Assembly: GCF_015694465.1 (NCBI RefSeq)
Contig: NZ_JADQDO010000001.1
Span: 434,001-498,000 of the forward strand
Source: Microvirga alba
Lineage (GTDB): Bacteria > Pseudomonadota > Alphaproteobacteria > Rhizobiales > Beijerinckiaceae
DNA length: 64,000 nucleotides
Direction of reading: 5' to 3'
The translations under genes and the position numbers were made by a program. The notes beneath the pieces are model-generated. The model was not told the DNA's origin, made no database searches, and was given only the letters and a program-made list of their open reading frames with translations. Within the stretch, counting starts at the first letter, position 1. Each line of letters starts with the position of its first letter. Below, in pieces: positions 56,918-64,000 of this stretch.

Positions 56918-57906
56918 ATGAGACGCAGTCTCCTCTCCTCGACGTCAGGAATCTCGAAAAGGTCTATCATCTCAACAGCGGCTTGCTGCAGCGGATCGCC
57001 CGTCAGCCGGCGCTGAACCTGCGCGCCGTGGACAAGGTGAGCTTCTCCGTCAACGCCGGCGAGACGCTCGGCCTCATCGGCGAATCCGGGTGCGGCAAGT
57101 CCACCCTCGCCCGGACGGTTTTGCGCCTGCACGAACCGACCTCCGGCAGCATCACCTTCGATGGCCGCGACATCACGAAACTGCCCCATCGCGAAATGAC
57201 GGCCCTGCGCCGCCGCATGCAGATCATCTTTCAGGACCCGTATGCCTCGCTCAATCCGCGCAAATCGGTGGAGGAGATTGTGGGGCTGCCGCTGTCACTC
57301 CATCGCATCGCGCAGCGCAGTGAGATCCGCGACCGGGTGGTCGCGATGCTCGAAAGCGTCGGTCTGAAAAGCTCGCATCTCGGCCGGTTTCCGCACCAGT
57401 TCTCCGGCGGCCAACGCCAACGCATCGGAATCGCGAGGGCGCTGATCCTCAACCCGAGCTTCGTCGTCTGCGACGAGCCGGTCTCCGCGCTCGACGTATC
57501 GGTCCAGGCGCAGATCATTGCGCTTCTGGGGTCCCTCAAGCGCGAGCTGGGGCTGACTTATCTGTTCATCTCGCACGACATCGGCGTGATCGGTCACGTG
57601 AGCGACCGGATTGCCGTGATGTATCTAGGCGATATCGTGGAGATCGGGCCTGCCCGCGAGCTTTTGCGCGCACCGCAGCATCCTTACACCAGGGCTCTGC
57701 TGTCGGCGGTGCCGCAAATCGATGCCGGGCCCAAGCGCGAGCGGGTGAAACTCTCGGGCGATCTGCCTTCACCGCTTGCGCCACCGCCGGGCTGCAAGTT
57801 TCACACGCGCTGCCCCTTCGCTGTCGAACGATGCCGTCAGGAAACGCCTGCTCTTCGCAAGGTGGCAGGCCAGGGGATGGTCGCCTGCCATCTGGAGCAG
57901 GCGTGA
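56914..57906 (+). CDS. ABC transporter ATP-binding protein (DppF-like)
   Basis: A 330-residue ATPase with Walker [11 protein letters not shown] near residue 52, signature [15 protein letters not shown] near 164 and Walker [13 protein letters not shown]. The C-terminal oligopeptide-type extension ([14 protein letters not shown]) again shows the four-cysteine pattern. It pairs with the DppD-like subunit. Its stop shares one base with the ATG of the following hydrolase gene, so translation of the two is coupled. Confidence 0.93.
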   Translation: MNETQSPLLDVRNLEKVYHLNSGLLQRIARQPALNLRAVDKVSFSVNAGETLGLIGESGCGKSTLARTVLRLHEPTSGSITFDGRDITKLPHREMTALRRRMQIIFQDPYASLNPRKSVEEIVGLPLSLHRIAQRSEIRDRVVAMLESVGLKSSHLGRFPHQFSGGQRQRIGIARALILNPSFVVCDEPVSALDVSVQAQIIALLGSLKRELGLTYLFISHDIGVIGHVSDRIAVMYLGDIVEIGPARELLRAPQHPYTRALLSAVPQIDAGPKRERVKLSGDLPSPLAPPPGCKFHTRCPFAVERCRQETPALRKVAGQGMVACHLEQA

Positions 57907-58979
57907 TGCACATCGATCCAGCCGACCCGATCCTGCTTGTCGGCGACGCCTACGCGCGGGGGCGGGCGCAGGCTCTGTGTGGAGAACCGCTGATCGCGGC
58001 GGTGCAAAGCGCCATCGATACGCGTCTCGCGCGGGCAGCGCCATTACTGGAAAAGCCGTCTGTCCGTGCTTTTCTCCTTGAGCAGTCACGACTTCTTGAG
58101 ACCCTCGATCCTGAATCGGCCGCGGAGGTCGCGGGGCTGGCCGATGGCTTCGAGCGCCCTTTCGACACCATCCTCGCCTATCTCCACTTGGGAATTCTCG
58201 CTGATTTCGCGACGGATGGCTGTTCTGCCTGGAGCTGGACCGCATCGGCCTCGGCCGGCCCGATCCTCGTCAAGAACCGTGATTATCGCGGGGAGCACGC
58301 CGCGCTGCAGCGGGTCTTTCTCCACCGCGACCCTGACCGGCCCGGCAAGGCGGTTCTCTGCGTGGGAAGCCTCGGAAGCCCCGGCGCGTTTTCCAGCGGG
58401 ATGAACGCGCGAGGCTTCGCTCTCGTCGATACTCACGTCGCGACGCGCGATCATGGCCCTGGGCTGTTGCGATACTTCCTCATGACACGCCTTCTATGGA
58501 ATTGCCGCACCGTGGAAGAGGCCTTGCGGGTCATAGCGGACACGCCGCATGCGGGAGGGGGCGCGATCGTCATGGCCGACGCGTCGGGCTCTTGTGCGGC
58601 AGTCGAGCTGGGACACCGGACCCAATCTGCCCAGATAAGCACCCCTTATGTGGTGCGAACGAACCATTTTCTATGCCCCGAGCGGGCGCCGGAAGGGCCT
58701 TCGACAGAAGACGGCCCGATGGGGAGAAGCACCAAGGGGCGTTACAAGCGTCTTCGAATGTGGCTGGAGGCGAGGGCCGGCGGTCCGACCCTTGCCGAGG
58801 TTGCCGCGCTCATGGGGGGGCATCATGACGACGGCGAGGAAGCCCTGTGCCGCCACGGCGAGGATGGGGATTCGCGGACGATCTCGTGCGCCATATTTGC
58901 GCCTGCCGAACTTCGCCTCTACTTTTCATCCCGCGAACCTTGTGCCGGCGAGTGGAATTCCTACGAGTGCCGGCCCTAA
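57906..58979 (+). CDS. C45 peptidase/acyltransferase (penicillin acyltransferase-like Ntn hydrolase)
   Basis: A 357-residue N-terminal-nucleophile hydrolase of the C45 family, relatives of isopenicillin-N acyltransferase and of bacterial N-acyl amino-acid or dipeptide hydrolases. The likely nucleophile is Cys106 in TDGCSAWSW, which becomes N-terminal after self-cleavage; DNTDW-like GPILVKNRDY follows. C-terminal conserved parts are VVRTNHF and GRSTKGRYKRL. No signal peptide is seen, so it acts in the cytoplasm. Being translationally coupled to the importer, it probably hydrolyses an amide of the imported compound. The substrate is not known. Confidence 0.88.
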   Translation: MHIDPADPILLVGDAYARGRAQALCGEPLIAAVQSAIDTRLARAAPLLEKPSVRAFLLEQSRLLETLDPESAAEVAGLADGFERPFDTILAYLHLGILADFATDGCSAWSWTASASAGPILVKNRDYRGEHAALQRVFLHRDPDRPGKAVLCVGSLGSPGAFSSGMNARGFALVDTHVATRDHGPGLLRYFLMTRLLWNCRTVEEALRVIADTPHAGGGAIVMADASGSCAAVELGHRTQSAQISTPYVVRTNHFLCPERAPEGPSTEDGPMGRSTKGRYKRLRMWLEARAGGPTLAEVAALMGGHHDDGEEALCRHGEDGDSRTISCAIFAPAELRLYFSSREPCAGEWNSYECRP

Positions 58980-58985
58980 GCGGGA

Positions 58986-59978
58986 TTGAAGAGTGTGGCG
59001 TATGAAGCGGGCCTGATCGGCGAACACAGCTCAGTCGTCGAGGTGAGACGGCTGATCGAGCGCGTTGCGAAGAGCGCGGCCCGCGCCGTCCTCATCTATG
59101 GTGAAACCGGAACCGGAAAGGGCCTGATCGCACGCCTCGTGCACCAGCAATCCGTCCGGGCCTCCCAGCAATTCATCGATGTGAACTGCGCAGCCATTCC
59201 AGATCAGCTGCTCGAGTCCGAGTTGTTCGGGCATGAGAAGGGGGCGTTCACGGGGGCGGTCGCGCGCAAACCAGGCTTGATCGAATCCGCCAATGGAGGT
59301 TCGATCTTTCTCGACGAGATCCGGGATATGAATCTTGTCATGCAGGCGAAAATGCTGACGCTGCTCGATACGCAGCGCCTGCGGCGGGTCGGAGCCGTCA
59401 CCCCTGTCGAAGTCGATGTTCGTTTCATCGCCGCGACGAACCGCATCCTGCTGTCGGAGGTCAATGCGGGACGGTTTCGCGAGGACCTTTACTATCGCCT
59501 GCAGATCGTCGCCATTAACGCGCCGCCTCTGCGGGAGCGGGGCGATGACATTTTCGTCCTCACCGATCATTTCCTCCGACGCCTGAGCAGCCGGTACGGC
59601 CGCGTCATCCGAGGGCTCGATCCCGAGGTCGTCGATGTCTTTCGGCGCTATCGCTGGCCGGGAAATGTTCGTGAACTCGAGAACCTTCTGGAACGCATTT
59701 TCATTCTCGAAGATGAAAACACGATCCTGCTCCGGCATCTGCCCGCCCGCATCCTGCGTGATGTGAAGGAGGCCGAAAAGGCGGCGCAACCCAGCGAGAA
59801 CGCCGATGCGGTCGACAAGGGGCCTCTCGACTACTACGAGGCGACCGCATCGTTTCAGATCAAGCTCATCCGCCATGCGCTCACTGTGACGAACGGCAAT
59901 CTCACCGAGGCGGCGGCGCGGCTGGGGCTGTCCCGCCACGCCCTGCGCCACCAGATGCTGAAGCTCGACATCGCCTGA
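58986..59978 (+). CDS. Sigma-54-dependent activator without N-terminal sensor domain
   Basis: A 330-residue enhancer-binding protein. Walker A GETGTGKG is at 39-46, the sigma-54-contacting loop GAFTGA at 86-91, and Walker B FLDEIRD near 112. The arginine-finger region includes RFREDLYYRL near 158-167. A Fis-type helix-turn-helix ends the protein (NGNLTEAAARLGLSRHALRHQMLKL). The AAA+ domain starts within the first dozen residues, so there is no receiver, PAS or GAF domain. The start TTG at 58986 is preferred; GTG at 58995 is possible. It is the last gene of the ABC operon and probably activates both sigma-54 promoters nearby. Confidence 0.9.
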   Translation: MKSVAYEAGLIGEHSSVVEVRRLIERVAKSAARAVLIYGETGTGKGLIARLVHQQSVRASQQFIDVNCAAIPDQLLESELFGHEKGAFTGAVARKPGLIESANGGSIFLDEIRDMNLVMQAKMLTLLDTQRLRRVGAVTPVEVDVRFIAATNRILLSEVNAGRFREDLYYRLQIVAINAPPLRERGDDIFVLTDHFLRRLSSRYGRVIRGLDPEVVDVFRRYRWPGNVRELENLLERIFILEDENTILLRHLPARILRDVKEAEKAAQPSENADAVDKGPLDYYEATASFQIKLIRHALTVTNGNLTEAAARLGLSRHALRHQMLKLDIA

Positions 59979-60157
59979 AGCGAGCGCGATCTCATGGGGA
60001 TCGGACGTCGCTCGCGAAACCGTCCTGTCGCGATGCCTCGACGGGCGAACCGGTATTTCATCCGCGGAAGGACGTCGTCATGCGCGTATCCCGCGCGTCC
60101 ATGCGTGGAACGCGCCTACGCCCGAAAGACGCGGCGGTTATTTGCTTTCCACGTCCC

Positions 60158-60176
60158 GTAATTTTGATTTTATTAC
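60158..60176. repeat. Inverted repeat GTAAT-N9-ATTAC
   Basis: Five-base arms in an AT-rich stretch, 26 bp upstream of the -24 element at 60203. It is closer than most activator sites, but may bind a factor or bend the DNA. Confidence 0.35.
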
Positions 60177-60202
60177 AGTAACTTATGGGTTCGTTTGGCC
60201 AT

Positions 60203-60218
60203 TGGCATGGAATTTGCT
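60203..60218 (+). promoter_or_regulatory. Sigma-54 promoter of the AtuA/DUF4387 pair
   Basis: TGGCATG-GAAT-TTGCT with GG (60204-60205) and GC (60216-60217) 10 bp apart. It shares TGGCATG with the promoter at 52374. Transcription would start near 60229. Confidence 0.78.
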
Positions 60219-60264
60219 CAGACCGGGTCGCCACTTCATGACGCCTACCGGGGAAATGCCTTCC

Positions 60265-61623
60265 ATGTCGTCCATCAAAATCATCTGCCCAAACGGTCAT
60301 TTGGGTTTTGCTCCGCTCAAACCAGACAGCTTCCTGCGCGGCGTCGAGGCGGGACCGGATTTCATCGCGGCCGATTCCGGAAGTGACGATATCGGTCCAG
60401 TCCCCTTGGGGTCGGACACCTCGACATCGCCCGAGGCATGGCAGCGGCAGGATCTCGAGGCCATGCTTCTGGCCTCGCGCCGGATCGGCGTGCCCATGAT
60501 CATTGGATCATCCGGCGACACGGGCACGAACAGCCGCGTCGACCGCTATGTGGAGATCATCCGCGAGGTTGCAAAGAAGCATGGCCTTGCGCCCTTTAAA
60601 CTCGGTTATTTCTATTCCGAGGTGGACAAGGAGCGTGTGCGGAAGGCCATCGGAAGCGACGAGCCGGTGCTCGGGCTCGATGGCCGCGACGCGCTCGATG
60701 AGGCCGAACTCGACGCCACGGACCGGATCGTCGCCATGGCCGGGGTTCACCCCTTCCGCAAGCTTCTGGAAGAGAACTGCGACGTCATCATCGGCGGCCG
60801 CTCAAGCGATTGCGCGATCTTCGCGGCCGCCGCGCTCCATCGTGGGGCAAGCGAGGCGGACGCCTATTATCTCGGAAAGGTGCTCGAATGCGCCTCGTTC
60901 TGCGCTGAGCCTTACGGCGCCAAGGAGACTGTGCTCGGCGCCGTGAATGGGTCTGGCGTGACGGTGACGGCCATGCATCCCGATCAGCGCTGCACGATCG
61001 CCTCGGTGGCCGGCCACGCCATGTATGAGCGGTCCAATCCCTATGACGAGTTCGTCGCGGGCGGCCGTCTCGACATGCGCGACTGCCATTACGAGCAGAT
61101 CGATCCGCGCACGACTCGCGTGACGGGACAGCGCTTCGAGCCCGCCGAGCGCGTTCGCGTCAAGCTCGAAGGCGCGGGTAAGGTCGGCGAGCGCTTCGTC
61201 GGCATCGCCTCGGTGCGCGATCCTTACACGATCGCCAATATCGACAAGGTCATCGACTGGGCCAAGGAGCAGGTGGTCGAGCGCTTCGGCGCATCCGGCT
61301 ACGAGCTGTACTACAACGTTTTCGGCAAGAACGGCGTGATGGGCGATCTGGAAACGGTGAAGGCTCCCGGCCACGAACTCTGTGTCGTCGTGCAAGGCGT
61401 CGCCGGGACGACGGAGATGGCGGAGGAGGTCTGCATGACCGGAACGCGCCAGATGTTCTACGCGCGCCTGCCCGAAGTGAAGGGCACGGCTGGCGGCGTG
61501 GCCTTTGTCCTCGACGAGGTTCTGAAGGCCTCACCGGCCTATCGCTGGACCGTCAACCACACGCTTGCGGTCGACGACCCGCTCGAACTCTTCCCCACCC
61601 ACACCGTCACCATCGGCGCCTGA
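60265..61623 (+). CDS. AtuA-domain (DUF1446) protein
   Basis: About 452 residues, nearly all one AtuA/DUF1446 domain, named after the acyclic terpene utilisation gene atuA. Visible conserved stretches are CPNGHLGFAP, FIAADSGSDDIGP, IIGSSGDTGTNS, DVIIGGRSSDCAIFAA and EVKGTAGGVAFVLDE. No biochemical activity is firmly established for the family. The start is taken at 60265 because the sigma-54 promoter would start transcription near 60229 and GGGGA lies about 10 nt upstream; ATGs at 60238 and 60256 are in frame. It is followed at 10 bp by its usual partner DUF4387. Confidence 0.85.
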   Translation: MSSIKIICPNGHLGFAPLKPDSFLRGVEAGPDFIAADSGSDDIGPVPLGSDTSTSPEAWQRQDLEAMLLASRRIGVPMIIGSSGDTGTNSRVDRYVEIIREVAKKHGLAPFKLGYFYSEVDKERVRKAIGSDEPVLGLDGRDALDEAELDATDRIVAMAGVHPFRKLLEENCDVIIGGRSSDCAIFAAAALHRGASEADAYYLGKVLECASFCAEPYGAKETVLGAVNGSGVTVTAMHPDQRCTIASVAGHAMYERSNPYDEFVAGGRLDMRDCHYEQIDPRTTRVTGQRFEPAERVRVKLEGAGKVGERFVGIASVRDPYTIANIDKVIDWAKEQVVERFGASGYELYYNVFGKNGVMGDLETVKAPGHELCVVVQGVAGTTEMAEEVCMTGTRQMFYARLPEVKGTAGGVAFVLDEVLKASPAYRWTVNHTLAVDDPLELFPTHTVTIGA

Positions 61624-61633
61624 GGACATCATC

Positions 61634-61948
61634 ATGAAAAAGCTGTCGGACCTCGCAAAGACCATTCGCAGCAAGAACGCTGGTGTCGACAAGATCACCT
61701 TCGACATCATCTTCACGGATCGAGACGTTTACGATCAGGTCCGAAGGAGCAAGGCGATCACGCCAGAGACGGTCGCCACGCTCTACGGGATCGAGCAAAG
61801 CCGCATCGCCGACTTTGTCGAGTACGATCCGGCCTGCGCCATCAAGTTCACGCTGTATCGTCTTCGGCCGAGCGGCAGCGCGGGTGACTCTGACATCTTC
61901 GGCGCGCAACAATACGCGCCTCTTCTGGATATTAGGATCGACATCTAG
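61634..61948 (+). CDS. DUF4387 protein
   Basis: A 104-residue small protein, MKKLSDLAKTIRSKNAGVDKITFDIIF at the start. DUF4387 proteins are typically encoded next to, or fused with, AtuA-domain proteins, and the pair probably forms one enzyme complex. It starts 10 bp after the AtuA-domain gene. No catalytic motif is evident. Function unknown. Confidence 0.82.
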   Translation: MKKLSDLAKTIRSKNAGVDKITFDIIFTDRDVYDQVRRSKAITPETVATLYGIEQSRIADFVEYDPACAIKFTLYRLRPSGSAGDSDIFGAQQYAPLLDIRIDI

Positions 61949-62031
61949 CCTAGGTGCGGTCCTAGTGGGGGCGGTGCGGCGGAAGACCGGAAAATGGCGC
62001 CGCCGCACCAGCGCCGCCGAGCCGGAGACGG

Positions 62032-63453
62032 TCAATAGCGGATGGTCGTTCTGAGGCCGAAGATGGCGGCGTCCTTGATCCGGGCGCCGGTCGGATCGCG
62101 CGGGTTCGACGCATTGCCGCCTGGACGAAAGACATATTGGAAATCGGGCTGTATCGTCCAGCCGGGAACGATCTGGGCTTGATAGGTCACTTCGATCACG
62201 GCTTCGCTGGTACGGACCGACCGGGCGCTATCGGTGAAGAAATTGATGTCCTGATCGAACCCGCGCGCCCCGTTGGAGATGCGGGAATAGGCGAAGCTCA
62301 GGCCGAAGGTGTCATCCTCGCGGCCGGGGATCATTCCTTTCCACGTCAATCCGCCATCTGCGTAAAAGCTGATCAGGTTGCGGTCGGACGGCGATGCCGA
62401 GATGCGGGCAAAGGCGCCGATCCCCTGATCGGTTCCAGAGGTGCGATAGACCATTTGATCGATAACGGCATAAAGGCCGTCATTGCCCCGCAGCTGGTTT
62501 GGAAGGCCGGAGCTCCTCGGGTCCGCCAGGGGCAACCCGCCGATGTCATATCGCTGGTCGGCGAAGCTTCCGAAATGGTGCCAACCGCCAAACTTGATCG
62601 TACCGGGCAATCCAGGGGCGTCCTTGCCCTGATTATACGCATATTGGATTTCGCCTATCAGGAAGGCCGGATCCGAGGTCCGAAACGCAAGTCCGGTATG
62701 GTTTCGGCGCTGCGGGTCGCCGGGTCCGGGTCCGGCAGGGTTGCCGTCGAACACGGCAGCGAGAATTGTCAGATTATCTGTCGGAGTGATCTTGAACCGA
62801 ACGCCCGGCGTCGCGAGCGGATAGGATGGCCCACCGCTCGGCAGATCGATCATCGCAATAGCGGGCCACCCGAAGGTGGCGTTCAAAAACAGAGTCCCAT
62901 ACTGGCTCACCAGAAACTCGGTATCGGCGCCGAGTTGCCCTGCGCGAAGCGCGACCTTATCCCCGGCGAATTTCTGTTCGAGCCATAGTTCGTAAAGCCG
63001 GGTCGATGGCAGAGCTTCGATCCCGCTTACCGGCATGAGGTTGCCGATATAGAAGCGCGATAACCCACGGCCATGAATCTGATAGAAGGTGGCGTGGAGG
63101 CTCGCACCGGACCAGCCTAAGAGCTTATCGAGATCGGCATCGAGGACGCCCTGAAGATTGCCTTCGTAGATGGTGCCTTTGCGCAGGCCCCCGGTTACTG
63201 CGCCCAGACCTTCGCCGATATAGGTGAAGCTATAGGTGATCCCGGCCCGTTCAAGAGCGCTGCGAGTGTCTCCACGGCCTCCGAGCGAGCTCGCGATCGA
63301 GGGAGGCGAGGGGGGAGCGGGCGGATTTTCCGACGTCTCTTGCGCCTGCTGGTCGCCTTTGCCGCCGCTTTCATTCCCAGCCGCAAAGGCCGGAGCGCCG
63401 ATACTGACCGCTCCGAGCAGAAGCCAGATGACGCTTACGGACGATGCTCTCAT
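62032..63453 (-). CDS. OprB-type carbohydrate-selective porin
   Basis: A 473-residue outer-membrane beta-barrel of the OprB family. The start at 63453 gives MRASSVSVIWLLLGAVSIGAPAFA, a good signal peptide, with GAGG about 10 nt upstream; starts further upstream are possible. A Pro/Ser-rich spacer (NPPAPPSPPSIASSLGGRGDTRS) precedes the barrel. The barrel shows alternating aromatic strands and ends with IRY, a typical C-terminal aromatic residue for outer-membrane insertion. OprB porins pass glucose and related sugars, but relatives take other small organics. It lies convergent to the AtuA/DUF4387 genes. Confidence 0.88.
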   Translation of the reverse strand: MRASSVSVIWLLLGAVSIGAPAFAAGNESGGKGDQQAQETSENPPAPPSPPSIASSLGGRGDTRSALERAGITYSFTYIGEGLGAVTGGLRKGTIYEGNLQGVLDADLDKLLGWSGASLHATFYQIHGRGLSRFYIGNLMPVSGIEALPSTRLYELWLEQKFAGDKVALRAGQLGADTEFLVSQYGTLFLNATFGWPAIAMIDLPSGGPSYPLATPGVRFKITPTDNLTILAAVFDGNPAGPGPGDPQRRNHTGLAFRTSDPAFLIGEIQYAYNQGKDAPGLPGTIKFGGWHHFGSFADQRYDIGGLPLADPRSSGLPNQLRGNDGLYAVIDQMVYRTSGTDQGIGAFARISASPSDRNLISFYADGGLTWKGMIPGREDDTFGLSFAYSRISNGARGFDQDINFFTDSARSVRTSEAVIEVTYQAQIVPGWTIQPDFQYVFRPGGNASNPRDPTGARIKDAAIFGLRTTIRY

Positions 63454-63864
63454 CGCCTTGCCTCGAGCTGCTTTCATTGAGGAGAGGATAGATGGCATGG
63501 TCAAGCTAGTGTTCTTCGGATCGGTTTCCAGCCTTTCGAAGAAAATATGCCGCTAATTTGCAATGCGTAAGGACTGTTTGAATGAGGCCATCCGCTCCCT
63601 GATGATCTCGCAACGTGTCTTCTCGAGCGTGAAAACTTCGGCCCCTTCATCACAAGTGAATTACTCGGCTTATCGGGGCCGCCGGTTGATGAACGTCATC
63701 ACAGCCAAGCCAAGCGCGCACTCTTGAAGCAAGAGGGGTGAGTTTTATTTGTATCGTCATTGTCAGCCCACTCATTTGAGTGCGTTGGCATCTCGGTATC
63801 GGCAAAGCGATATTTGCCCGCGTCTTGGTTGTTAAGTCTCGCTTGTCCGTTCGAAGGGAGAGAC
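63454..63864. other. Intergenic region upstream of porin
   Basis: 411 bp between the divergent porin and the partial gene at the window edge. No gene seen. Contains a perfect palindrome (63688-63702) and a GGCCCC/GGGGCC pair (63641-63646, 63676-63681). Confidence 0.5.
63688..63702. repeat. Palindrome TGATGA-ACG-TCATCA
   Basis: Six-base perfect arms around 3 bp, in the divergent region between the porin gene and the next gene. It is a candidate operator. Confidence 0.4.
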
Positions 63865-64000
63865 ATGGACAATCAGGTACCAGATGATCTCCGAGAGACA
63901 CTTCACGAGCGTTCAAGCGCGACGCTGGAGAAGCGCAAAGCAAATTGGCTTTTGCGGATTGTCCTCATCGCAATGGTCGGTGCCGCTCTCGCATGGTGGT
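63865..64000 (+). CDS. Start of a membrane protein (3' end outside window)
   Basis: The first 45 codons are visible, starting MDNQVPDDLRETLHERSS. A charged N-terminus is followed by one transmembrane segment (WLLRIVLIAMVGAALAWW). GGGAGAG lies just upstream of the ATG. The pattern fits the N-terminal anchor of a membrane-fusion/HlyD-like protein, but too little is present to name it. Confidence 0.5.
   Translation, partial: MDNQVPDDLRETLHERSSATLEKRKANWLLRIVLIAMVGAALAWW

Larger units (their letters stand above)
59979..60264. other. Intergenic region with second sigma-54 promoter
   Basis: 286 bp. Contains the inverted repeat at 60158-60176 and the -24/-12 element at 60203-60218. No gene seen. 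Confidence 0.6.

Overview
The window looks like chromosomal DNA of a GC-rich alphaproteobacterium, most likely Hyphomicrobiales (Rhizobiales). The evidence is a direct-repeat LexA box (GAAC-N7-GAAC, the complement of GTTC-N7-GTTC) in front of an imuA-imuB-dnaE2 mutasome, a cueR-type copper operon, a beta-class GST, many oligopeptide-type ABC systems, and a transporter/monooxygenase/CMD gene set whose families are named after Agrobacterium vitis and Klebsiella loci. I saw no complete insertion sequence, prophage or CRISPR array.

Layout. 1-5.5 kb: tyrS (its 3' end lies outside the window), then the copper operon copA - ferredoxin reductase - cueR, with a MerR-type promoter that has a 19-bp spacer. 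5.7-11.2 kb: two small single-helix membrane proteins that share a motif, an EEP-family hydrolase, a GST, a WaaE-like glycosyltransferase, the globin-coupled diguanylate cyclase dosC with a RidA-family gene, and rnk. 11.7 kb: tRNA-Ser(GCT) with its own promoter. 12.4-17.4 kb: a cupin/aldo-keto reductase/alcohol dehydrogenase operon, an MFS drug exporter and a LysR regulator. A duplicated 91-bp regulator-promoter segment ties these together. 18-24.6 kb: a PaoABC-like molybdenum aldehyde oxidase followed by an alpha/beta-hydrolase remnant and two exported alpha/beta hydrolases. 24.9-36 kb: a spermidine-synthase-like gene, an AraC regulator, and an amino-acid decarboxylation cluster with two AspT-like antiporters, aspartate 4-decarboxylase and an Orn/Lys/Arg-type decarboxylase. 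36-38.4 kb: pepT and yigZ.

38.7-46.4 kb is an operon with an ABC importer (binding protein, two permeases, fused double ATPase), a luciferase-like FMN monooxygenase and two CMD/AhpD-like proteins. The substrate is unknown. Two identical-architecture palindromes (GTTCT-N6-AGAAC) lie upstream. 46.8-52.2 kb is the LexA-controlled error-prone repair operon. 52.4-61.9 kb is a sigma-54 module: a -24/-12 promoter, a complete peptide-type ABC importer, a C45 (penicillin-acyltransferase-like) Ntn hydrolase and a sigma-54 activator without a sensor domain. A second -24/-12 promoter follows in front of an AtuA-domain/DUF4387 pair. An OprB-type porin and the start of a membrane protein close the window.

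The two best candidates for an undescribed system are the sigma-54 importer/C45/AtuA-DUF4387 module and the ABC/monooxygenase/double-CMD operon. Each couples uptake of an unidentified small molecule to dedicated enzymes, and each has its own recognisable promoter elements.
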